A stretch of DNA of 64,000 nt. Source: Fasciola hepatica. Lineage: Eukaryota > Platyhelminthes > Trematoda > Plagiorchiida > Fasciolidae. The DNA is taken from positions 4,786,501 to 4,850,500 of the forward strand of contig CANUEZ040000165.1 of NCBI GenBank assembly GCA_948099385.1, given 5' to 3'. Every line of letters starts with the position of its first letter. Positions within the stretch are counted from its first letter, which is position 1. The notes under the pieces were generated by a model. The model saw nothing but the letters and a program-made list of their open reading frames with translations, had not been told where the DNA came from and made no database searches. A program made the translations under genes and the position numbers. Below are positions 56,332 to 64,000 of the stretch, piece after piece.

Positions 56332-57055
56332 ATTATTGATTATAATAGTAATAATGAAAATAATGGCAATATATTTCGCACAGAGCCAGAGACATGCTTG
56401 GAAGCAAGATCAAATGAAACAGGTGAGGTGGATATAGAATAAATTTTGAAAAATAGCTATGTAAAATCGTAGCCTACGGGAAAGATACGGCACATTGAAC
56501 GGAAGTGAAAATAGCGCCTTCCAAAACCGAAAATCAAAGTCAGATGATGGAGTAAACCGGAATGAACTGGCGGTGTATGCATTGTCGAAATATGAAACGA
56601 GAGACAGACAAAATTAAGTGGAACCAGTGGGGCGACAAATAGGAACAATGGATTTTTTCAAAGATAATCTTGTTACGAGAAATGTTAAAGAACGATGAAG
56701 TGCTGTGATGAATGAAGTGGATATGGCCGGAGGGCGGCCGAAAGAGGAAGAACAACCAGCGAGCATTGAAATAAAGTAAATTAATCAGCCGGATGAGCGG
56801 TAACGATTGCTGGACGGCCGTCGACAAATGCGCCTCATTCGAAAAAGAAAATAAGTCAAGAAAGAGACGGCAAAAGTAGAAGAAAATAGGTTGGTTAGGC
56901 TGGTAAATTTGGAGCGATAGATTTTTTGTGATGATGATGGATTGTGAGAACTGGTGGGGGCCAAACGGTTTTGCAGGCGTGTAGAGGACTGGGGATGACT
57001 GAGTTCGAAAGTGCAAATTCATGACCAAAAATTACTTTAGCCGTTTGCAACCAAT
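56332..57055 (-). repeat. Pyrimidine-rich dispersed repeat, copy E (3' end at left)
   Basis: Minus-strand terminus at 56332-56412: GATCTTGCTTCCAAGCATG, TCTCTGGCTCTGTGCGAAAT, ATATTGCCATTATTTTCATT, ATTACTATTATAATCAATA. This keeps the GATC block, the position of the inverted repeat (here decayed) and the CCATTATT tail. The body is purine-rich on the plus strand up to the unrelated ORF repeat at 57.06 kb. Confidence 0.7.
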
Positions 57056-57385
57056 TAGCACATAGCTCTAAGCGGTTTGCATGCTGTTCGATGACACAGG
57101 CCTGTTCCTGTGGAGTCTCCTTGTTGTAAGGGAAATGGGCTTCCGTCAATTGAAAAACACATTTGTGACTTTTATCCATGAGGGTGGTTGGAACTTCAGC
57201 TCCCTTAGCTAGTATCAGCCCCGGTGTCGCTGCCAAACGTGATCGTGAACGGTTTTGTTTCAGTACAAAACATCCTTCACCTATTCCGCTGACTTTCATC
57301 GTCTTCTGACAGACGTCGGAAATTTTGGCTTGTTGCCCGTTCCTTAGGCTATTCTGGGAGTCTAGTTAGTACCTGGTATCCGGAG
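56895..57385 (-). CDS. Unknown 134-codon ORF, intact copy of a duplicated segment
   Basis: A minus-strand frame starting ATG at 57299 and open to 56895. Start MKVSGIGEGCFVLKQNRSRS, middle KSHKCVFQLTEAHFPYN and QEQACVIEQHANRLELCANW. The first 80 codons are duplicated in reverse at 47581-47820, where a stop interrupts the frame; several base differences between copies fall at third codon positions. The last 30 codons run into purine-rich repeat sequence (a run of His), so the natural end may be near 56990. Four or more cysteines, no membrane segment, no family recognised. It may be a gag or a captured exon. Confidence 0.35.
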
Positions 57386-57389
57386 TATT

Positions 57390-57920
57390 AAAATTGTATA
57401 ATATACTTGGAACGACCAATATTGGCAAAATGTGATAAGAGAGCCCGTTGCTATGGGTAAAAAATGAATTGATTCTTTTCTTTTTTAGGACGATCACGGA
57501 ATGTATAAAGATAGCAGAATCGGCTGACTGGGTTAGCTTACGGTGAACATTACCGGGGGGGGGGCGGTGTGATGCTTTTTGGGATTAGGAACATGCAATG
57601 AAATACCTCGAGGCGGATGATCAGATGAGCTGTTAAATGAAGCAAATACGTTAAGTGCTATTAAGGTGGCACAGTTGCAAAGACCAAAAAAGTTGTTTAT
57701 CTAAACAGTTACCGTATTTGGTGGCCACCCAGATACGCTTTGTAAGTTTCAATCATTATACCCATACAATCACAAAAAAAGGTAGTTTCACGTTTTTTGC
57801 CGTCTAAACAGTCATGACTAAAGCGGCTGATCCAGGGAACTGAGTCAGTAGCGAAAAGCCCTCTGCATTACAAGGAGGAATGCAGCTGGTGATAGGGCAA
57901 TTTTTAAAGGAAAAATTCCT
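57390..57920. other. Unassigned, includes G10 run
   Basis: Mixed composition with a G10 run at 57555-57564. No gene motif. It would hold the upstream part of the gypsy gag that follows. Confidence 0.35.
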
Positions 57921-57924
57921 CTAA

Positions 57925-58260
57925 TAGTTGTGGGTACAGCGATTACCACCCAATATTCAAGCACTAATTGAGGTTTCTATTCATCTTTACCTTGCAGAAG
58001 CGGCAAAACTAGCGGAGGGTATTATGGGATGGTACCACCCACATACTACTTCCGCAACAAACTCGAGTAGTCCCCAGATCACTGCTCTCACCGTAGGAAC
58101 ACACACCCGAGATACCCTGATAGCTGCTTTCGAGCGAGCTTCCAGGCGTTTTACCACTCCTAGCTGTTCCCAATTTGGAGAACAGAAACTTTGTCACAGT
58201 TATGGCCGAAGTAAGCCCCCCGGGAGCCCTTCTTCTGACTACCCCGTTGGTCCATAGGGA
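57925..58260 (+). pseudogene. Ty3/gypsy gag C-terminal fragment (CsRn1-like)
   Basis: An open frame of about 110 codons: LPPNIQALIEVSIHLYLAEA then AKLAEGIMGWYHP, ITALTV, and RDTLIAAFERASRR, ending PSCSQFGEQKLCHSYGR. It fits the helminth gypsy capsid end: LPxxVQAxLxxS, LAxxADKI, LxxxIAxLxxxV and a Cys-His finger. The matching protease begins only at about 61250, so a segment of about 2.9 kb separates gag and protease. Confidence 0.65.
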
Positions 58261-58289
58261 CCAGGGTGCTGTCGGTATTTTTTTCCGGT

Positions 58290-60333
58290 GTTTTTACACA
58301 CACTTTTACACTTTAATTATGCACAACCCAGTAAAGTAATCAGTGAAGCAGGACAAATCGGAAACGTATATGAAGCGTGAGGCAAACATAATAAGAAGGC
58401 GATGCTGGAGTGCAGACCGAATGATACAAAGAATTCGACACGCTGCTGGATGAGAAAGAGGGATAAACAAAAGAACGAAACGGCAACCAATAATCTATTT
58501 CATCATGAAAGGGCAAAACTCCAAGGGATTCAAGGTGACGGGAAGAAATAAAAAGTACGGGTCGTGGCATTATCCGACTGATTCATCAAGCAGGTGGCGA
58601 GAGGATCAGGATTGGAATTTCGCCGTCACAAGTACAGATTAAAACGATAAAGTATGACTGGCCGACACAAATGTACAGAACAACTTAGAACAACGAACTT
58701 AGCCTAATCATGTTCTCGGGGTTTCGTATGTGGTGAAATCAAAGTCATTTATGAATCGACTAATGGCATTCGACAACAGCATCTGCACGGGAATAACCAA
58801 CCCCGATCCTATAATTCATTAGACCGAATGCATGAAACGTGAAAAACAAAGAAAGAGCGTAACTGTATAGAAATAAGCACGTGTGACAAGTTTCCTAAAT
58901 CTCAGTTTAGTGCTTTCGGATTATCAAGCTCTGATATCAAATCGGAGGACTGAGGCAAGTGAAAAGACAAGGAGAACAAAATGAGACTTGGATGCGGTTG
59001 CGGAAGAACTAAATCTGACGTGGAAAAAGGGATAAACAAAACGCGGACCGAGAACAATTTGCGTATTTCTGAGTTGCAGAAAGATTAAAATTAGTCACGC
59101 AAGTGCGCACTGGACCGAAAAGAATAGGAACAAAATGAATCCGTAGCAAAAAACGACCTCAAACATATCAAACACACGTGTGCTGACTGCCCATTGACTG
59201 GGTAATAGCTGGTCGATCGATTATCAACCAAACCAGACCAGAAATTTGAACAAGGGTCAAGTGGTCCGCGTTACGGGAATATCGATGTAGTGTAAATGGA
59301 CGACGCATGAGGGCAGAAAAGATCATTCTATGAAGGATTGCTCTGTTTCAAACCAAACGGTGAACAGGAGAGAGGGAAACATTATCGAAAGTGTGTAGAA
59401 GTGGGAGGTGATCCAATCGTTTAGGAAAGAGAGCAAACAAGCCCACCAAAAGAGCGCTCAATGGGGAAATGAGAAAGACCAAATAACTGGTGCGTTCATT
59501 TACCTGTAAGCGAAACAATGTGTAAAGCTAGGGAATAGAATATAACGCAAAACCCAGGGAGCTAAAGTTCACACGCAAAGGAGATTTCCTCAGAGACCTA
59601 ATAACGAAGAAAATAGACGGGGGCAGGTGAAGCTTGCTGGCAACAGGACCAGGGCAGATAGGTATGCACGCATTGGCATAAAGTAAGAAACAAACAGATA
59701 GACAGATAGCCAATTTGTACATTTGGGGAGTAAATTGGTTTTTCGCGCCAAGCGAAAGGCTCAATAAATTATCCGGGAAGTAGGAATCAAGGGAGGCTCA
59801 ACATTTCTTATGCAGGAATGGGAAAGTATATCCAAAATACATGAAAAAATCGTTTATTTTTGAGGTCGCGAACTCGTGGGTAAGAAAGAGGAACAGCTGG
59901 CAAGCTTGACGGAATGTGCAATGAGCAAATTGATCGGAACCGAGTGTGAGAGAAAAAAATAGGGTGAATACGGTACTAAAGTGTATCCCAACAACAAAGA
60001 ATAGTGTACAAACCATGGGGAAAAAATCCGCGACTGCAACAACATGATCAGTACTGTTAACCACACTATTACACACTAAATGCGATTGAATGAAAAGGGG
60101 AATCCAGAAGAATGAATGATTGGGACAGCTAAGGAGGAGGACGATGATCGCGGCAGCCCGGAAGACAGTGTGTAATATCAGGAAAGTGAGCAGCAGTTGC
60201 AGTGGCAACGGTTACTTCTATCACCGTGGTATCTATACTGCCAGCAGTGGTGGTTTTCTCAGTGGTGTCAAAAATAGGCGGCATAATCGTGGTTTTCGGG
60301 CTATCTTAAAGCAAAGCTCTGCTTGAAATCGGT
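58290..60333 (-). repeat. Pyrimidine-rich minus-strand segment downstream of M6-like pseudogene
   Basis: Purine-rich on the plus strand. On the minus strand it follows the M6-like stop codon, so it may be that gene's long 3' untranslated region, or a member of the dispersed CT-rich family. No clear family terminus is present; GTGTGTGTAAAAACACCGG near 58280-58310 faintly resembles the TGTAAAAAC block of the family 3' end. Confidence 0.4.
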
Positions 60334-61100
60334 CTACTCTTTGGTCAGCTTTAGCCGTGTGTAGAATCCAGACAACGAACCAATGAACAGAGTCAGACCA
60401 AGAAGCACCAGGATAGACCCCGGCCAGATAGCCACGTCATCACAAAATCCAGCAAATTCTTCCAAAGAGGCGATCGCCTCTCGGTAGCACCGCTGGTCGC
60501 GGGTAAGTAGCCCATACTTCGAACGAGTTCGAGATAATAGTAAGCCAATCGGGCTGTGTACGTGTCATCCACCGGAGATAATTCATTTCTTAGTCAAAGC
60601 TCTTCAAGTGATGGAGCCACACGACGGCCTGGCCCGGGACGACGTGCACCGGGTCCAAGCCAAAGATGGGCCAATTCCATCGTGCAGATCGAGTTGAACA
60701 TAGTCCAGCACATGGTTGGAATGACAAGGAAGGCGAGAAAGACGAGCCAGAGGACAATAGCCCCATATGTGCTACACATAAACATGGCAGCGGACAATCG
60801 ACCTCCCATGATACATCGATCACCACGATAAACGAGACCACGAGTGGCAGTGGTTGTCAGAACAGCTAAAATGACAACGATAAAGGCCTAAACAATGGTC
60901 ACCGCCCCATTGTCCAAAGCAGCGATTCGCAGATATTGGAGCAAATATACAGGAAAGAAGTGATCTCGCGTGTATGCATCCGTACGTGCAATTCCATGGT
61001 AGAGCGATCCACACAGAACCCTGCCGCCAACCAGAATGAGCACGAATCCGACGACAGACGTGAAGGGCAAACGGCCCAAACAACTTCCCTTGGCCTCCAT
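60334..61100 (-). pseudogene. M6/proteolipid-protein-like membrane protein, retropseudogene
   Basis: An intronless minus-strand reading of about 255 codons. It has four-helix M6/PLP architecture: N-terminal MEAKGSCLGRLPFTSVVGF and a first membrane segment ending RVLCGSL (M6/PLP: C-x-x-C-L-G-x-I-P-Y-x-S-L to ALFCGC). The second segment is FIVVILAVLTTT. The third is MCSTYGAIVLWLVFLAFLVI, followed by MFNSIC. The fourth, WPGSILVLLGLTLFIGSL, comes before the end KLTKE and TAG at 60334-60336. It is broken by TAG at 60888-60890 (codon 71), TGA at 60594-60596 (codon 169) and a one-base shift near 60515. Vertebrate M6 shapes neuronal membranes; here it is a probable processed copy. Identification is from motif order. 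Confidence 0.65.
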
Positions 61101-61239
61101 ACATAAAGCAATCCTATTCTTCACCGGGTCGAAGATAAAGTAGAGATCAGAAACTACCGCCTCAAGCCTCGTAACAACGGCTTGGGGGAAAGCCCGGCTT
61201 TGCTAAGCCGGCTGCATCTTTTCGGGTGCTAAATGGGGA

Positions 61240-61560
61240 AACTTATATCAAGAAACATTCTAACGGCCGGAGCGGTCGACAGCCATCTGCTGTATGCTCG
61301 AGATTTAGTCTCCGGTGCCTTGTTCCTAATCGACACCGGCGCGGCTGTTATTCCAAAAGAAATAGGCGGTGCGCCCACTCCATCAACCTAGCAACCTCGT
61401 GTAGCCAAAGCCGCTCCTGTGACCACCTACGGCCGTACGTCACTTATGCTGAACTTAGGCCTACGCCGCACTTGCCGCTGAGTGCTCACGGTGGCAGACG
61501 TCCCCTATCCTATGCCATATATCGATTTACTTGAACATTTCGACCTCCCGGTTGACGCAC
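61240..61560 (+). pseudogene. Ty3/gypsy aspartic protease
   Basis: LLYARDLVSGALFLIDTGAA (61279-61338) is the protease strand with the catalytic D-T-G, matching helminth gypsy RLLYVxDxxSGxRFLVDTGA. After frameshifts, VLTVADVPYPMPYIDLLEHF and DLPVD (61478-61560) fits the distal VFxVADVxxPILGADFLxxF block, with GADF changed to YIDL. Its gag partner is probably the fragment at 57925-58260. Confidence 0.8.
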
Positions 61561-61561
61561 T

Positions 61562-62230
61562 ATGTCGGAGTGCTGTCAGTCGACAGACTTCTCCTTCCCT
61601 AACCGGTTCATATTCCTACATAAATCACGTAAGGCCCCTGAACACCAAACCATGTGCCAAGCCCCCCCCCCCTACGCAGAACCTCTTCCAACTCACGAGG
61701 CAATGCCTGGGCAATCTAAACGCCCTCCCGCGGTGATCACTGGCGTCACCCACCATATAGCCTCTAAATGGCGCCTAGCATCTAGCCGACCCTGTCGACC
61801 GGCACCTGACAAGATCCGTCTAGCACAGGCTGAGTTCGATCACGTGCTCGAATTAGGCATAATAGGCCCGTCCAGTAGCTCTTGGGCCTCGCCATTTCAC
61901 ATGATTCCCGAAAATAACGTCGACTGGCGTCCCTGAGGCGGCCACAGGGCACTCAACCAAGCCGCTATCTTAGACAGGTTACCCATTCTAAATGTTTATT
62001 ATCTTACTTCCTACCCATTCGGTTGTTCTGTTTTCAGCAGTAACGACCTCGTTAGGCTCTACCACCCAATCCCGGTATGTGGGGCCGACATTCCTTAGAA
62101 CACCGTCACAACTCCATTCGGGCAGTTAAAATTGCGCACATGCCGTTTGGGCTCCAAGATGCAACCCAAGCCTTTCAAAGGTTTAGCCATCAGCAACCTG
62201 CGGTTTGAAAAATGTCTACCATTTCTTACA
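61562..62230 (+). pseudogene. Ty3/gypsy reverse transcriptase, fingers to palm
   Basis: The open frame to 61936 contains a C11 run at 61662-61672 and then VTHHIASKWRLASSRPCRPA, DKIRLAQAEFDHVLELGIIG and SSSSWASPFHMIPENNVDWR. This is the gypsy RT N-terminal region (KLxxAxAEFxxMLxLGIIRPSSSPWASPLHMVPK). A stop follows, then HRALNQA, FSSNDLVRLYHPIP and NTVTTPFGQLK to about 62130. The Y-x-D-D box would lie near 62210 but is unreadable. Confidence 0.8.
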
Positions 62231-62234
62231 CGAT

Positions 62235-62635
62235 ACTTGAGTAGTGTTGTGTCCCGCAATTCAGCAGTTATAAGCAAGGCGCACTTGTAGGGGTAGGCGT
62301 GTATTCCGTACCAAAGTACGGTAAGCTCCAGTACAAGCCTGCAAGAGGAAATGCGAACAAGTAGGCAAGTGTGTGAATCTGTGATAAACTTGATGGAAGT
62401 GTAAGACAACTGTACAGCCGGGTTAGGTCGAGCAAGGTCGTGAAACACATGATATTATCTGATTGGTCGGTCCTGTCCGATAGGAACACGACAAACGTCA
62501 AATGTGGACGTGCGTACACTATTGAAGGCGCGTGTCCATGATTGTACGGGGTACACATCATGGGTGCATGCGTGGGCTCATGACTGTACAAGAAAAACAC
62601 AAAAGGTAGCAAGTTCGCCGGCCCATCCCTCGCTG
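62235..62635. other. Unassigned insert within gypsy RT
   Basis: About 0.4 kb with no gypsy motif, sitting where the RT thumb and connection should be. Either an unrelated insertion that replaced part of the element or very decayed sequence. No ends recognised. Confidence 0.4.
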
Positions 62636-62639
62636 CGCT

Positions 62640-63130
62640 GAAATAATGCTGCATCCCACAGACCTTTTGCGGAGGGGTAACCGGAAAATCATATTCCCCG
62701 ACACGGAGCAGACGGCATTAGCCTTCGTCAAGGCAGCTATCGCCGGCACAGCACTCCTTGTACATCCCGATTCTTTCGCTCTCTTCGCATTATTGACAGA
62801 TGCTTCGGGCATGGCTGTTGGGGTAATGTCGCAACAATTCGTCGACAACTCATAACAACCAATAACTCTCTTCTCCAAGCGCCTCCAGAGTGCAGAATCA
62901 CGATACAGTTTTCCAGCACGGAATTTCTAGCTATTTATTTGATATCAGGCACACACACTTGTGGGCCAAAGGTTCACGGTGTTCACATACCATAAGTCAC
63001 TAGTGTATGCCCCCCAGTCAGCTTGTTGTCGATTTTAGCCACTAAGACTACTTTTTGCAGTTTAATACGGACATTCGGCACGTCTCTGGGACACAACGTC
63101 ACAGCAGACGCACTCTAACGCGTCCGCTAT
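62640..63130 (+). pseudogene. Ty3/gypsy connection and RNase H
   Basis: Open frame 62646-62855: TDLLRRGNRKIIFPDTEQTA then FVKAAIAGTALLVHPD and FALFALLTDASGMAVGVMSQ, which is the connection domain and RNase H start with the catalytic TDAS. LFSKRLQSAESRYS and FTVFTYHKSLVYAP follow (family FxxxTDHKPL; the Asp is changed to Tyr), and TDIRHVSGTQ in another frame marks the RNase H end. It shows the usual order and several breaks. Confidence 0.82.
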
Positions 63131-63519
63131 ATCAACAACCCAGTACCCATGGACATCGATCAAGAAGCGATCGCAGCAGCTCAGATAAACAGATCCTGAG
63201 GTCTAGTAGCTCAGAAGCAGCAGCTCTCTGCATCCAGTGCCACTGACCCTTCCAATTTCAGATCGGACCAATGTTTGCGATATGCCACCGGGTTGATCCT
63301 GACTACCATTTCCTGCCGGTTTTCAATGATAAGCTTTTATCAGTTTCCACCAATTATAGCATCCAGGAGTGTTCACCTCAGTGAAACTAGTCATCTAACG
63401 ATTCGTCTGACCTTGCAGCTTACTTCTCTGGGCCCGTGCTTGTCTTCAATGCCAATGCTTCAAAATACACCGTCATATTAGATTTGCATTAGGCACATTA
63501 TCTGGGCCAGAGGCACGTT

Positions 63520-64000
63520 CTCCTCAGGTGCATGTGGATCTCATGAAGGCCCCCCACTATCCAACGGTTATATTTACGTTCTCATGTATGCAGATCGTCC
63601 TTCCCGCTGGCCGCAGGCCACACCTGTTTCCTTTCCTACTCCGGAGGTAGCTGCAGAAGCATTTCAAATTGGTTCGGCTGGTCATCTCGGTTGCCCTGCC
63701 ATCGCGACCGCAGACTGCGGTTCCAAGGGGTATGGGACATTCGATAGCAGACTTAACAAGACGATGGACTATCATCCTCTGGCTAATGGCACGGTGGTGC
63801 GACTGCGTCGCCAATTGGTAGCCGGCCTTCGCGCTTGCGACAATCCCTCATGGGGTGAGGCTTTGTCGATGGCTCTCTTAGGACAGCACAATTCCATGAT
63901 GATGGAGATGCCCGCTACGTCGGATAAAATGGTTTATGGTTGTACGATACGACTCCCGGCTGAGTTGGTTTCTCCCTCACCACCTGTGAGTTTCAGCTGC
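63520..64000 (+). pseudogene. Ty3/gypsy integrase core, runs off window
   Basis: VHVDLMKAP with the first catalytic Asp (about 63530-63556), then NGYIYVLMYADRPSRWPQAT, VAAEAFQIGSAGHLGCPAIA with TADCGS (the second catalytic Asp region), DYHPLANGTVVRLRRQL (family AYHPxANGMVERFHRQL, with the catalytic Glu of VER changed), DNPSWGEALSMALLG and MVYGCTIRLPAELVSPS. It reaches the right window edge in a mostly open frame. The region 63130-63520 between it and RNase H is degraded. Confidence 0.83.

Noticed and set aside
60334..61100. M6-like sequence as a live host gene exon
   Set aside because: Two in-frame stops and a frameshift interrupt the reading, all four membrane segments are in one stretch with no introns, and it sits inside mobile-element sequence.
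1..64000. CRISPR array, bacterial operon, rRNA or replication origin
   Set aside because: No regular spacer-repeat array, no Shine-Dalgarno-linked gene runs and no rRNA sequence were seen. The protein content is eukaryotic mobile elements.

Overview
The window looks like repeat-dense nuclear DNA of a flatworm (Platyhelminthes, trematode or cestode grade). This is inferred from the mix of element families: an RTE LINE with helminth-type RT and C-terminal motifs, CR1-type LINEs, Ty3/gypsy elements of a CsRn1-like kind, BEL/Pao, a Penelope-like element (PLE) and a hammerhead ribozyme next to a tRNA-like pol III promoter. No bacterial gene, operon, rRNA or CRISPR array is visible. No functional host gene is visible either. 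Almost everything recognisable is a mobile element in some state of decay, often one inside another.

Layout. 1-2.67 kb: 3' part of an RTE LINE. Its distal part plus about 0.5 kb of flank is repeated in reverse at 3.99-6.49 kb, so 693-3189 and 3992-6489 form a 2.5-kb, nearly perfect inverted repeat around a 0.8-kb spacer. 6.9-8.5 kb: tRNA-like promoter, hammerhead ribozyme, then PLE reverse-transcriptase remains. 9.2-10.2 kb: end of a dispersed pyrimidine-rich repeat, then a G-run array. 12.6-14.07 kb: minus-strand CMC/EnSpm-like DNA transposase pseudogene. 14.6-15.0 kb: PLE GIY-YIG tail. 15.8-21.4 kb: purine-rich (minus-strand) repeat copies split by a CR1 LINE (18.4-19.26 kb). 21.4-32.16 kb: a Ty3/gypsy element with LTR-like ends, interrupted by two tail-to-tail copies of the pyrimidine-rich repeat (about 23.85-29.16 kb). 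32.67-36.80 kb: BEL/Pao element with both 359-bp LTRs and a 649-codon gag-protease ORF, but most of pol deleted. 36.8-43.3 kb: three further copies of the pyrimidine-rich repeat and two gypsy fragments. 43.3-46.4 kb: gag-like ORF, BEL-type LTR, CR1 LINE. 49.0-53.8 kb: gypsy split by another CR1 LINE, followed by minus-strand BEL-type LTRs. 56.3-61.1 kb: more purine-rich copies, a gypsy gag fragment, and an intronless M6/PLP-like membrane-protein pseudogene. 61.2-64.0 kb: gypsy protease, RT, RNase H and integrase running off the window.

Three observations stand out. First, a hammerhead ribozyme with an intact core at 7013-7069. Second, a dispersed family of long, strand-asymmetric, apparently non-coding elements that share a 3' end of GATC-containing block, inverted repeat and short (ATT)n tail. 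Third, an M6/PLP-like retropseudogene that appears to sit in a gypsy element between gag and protease. Only this sequence was read. Family names rest on recognised protein motifs, not on searches.
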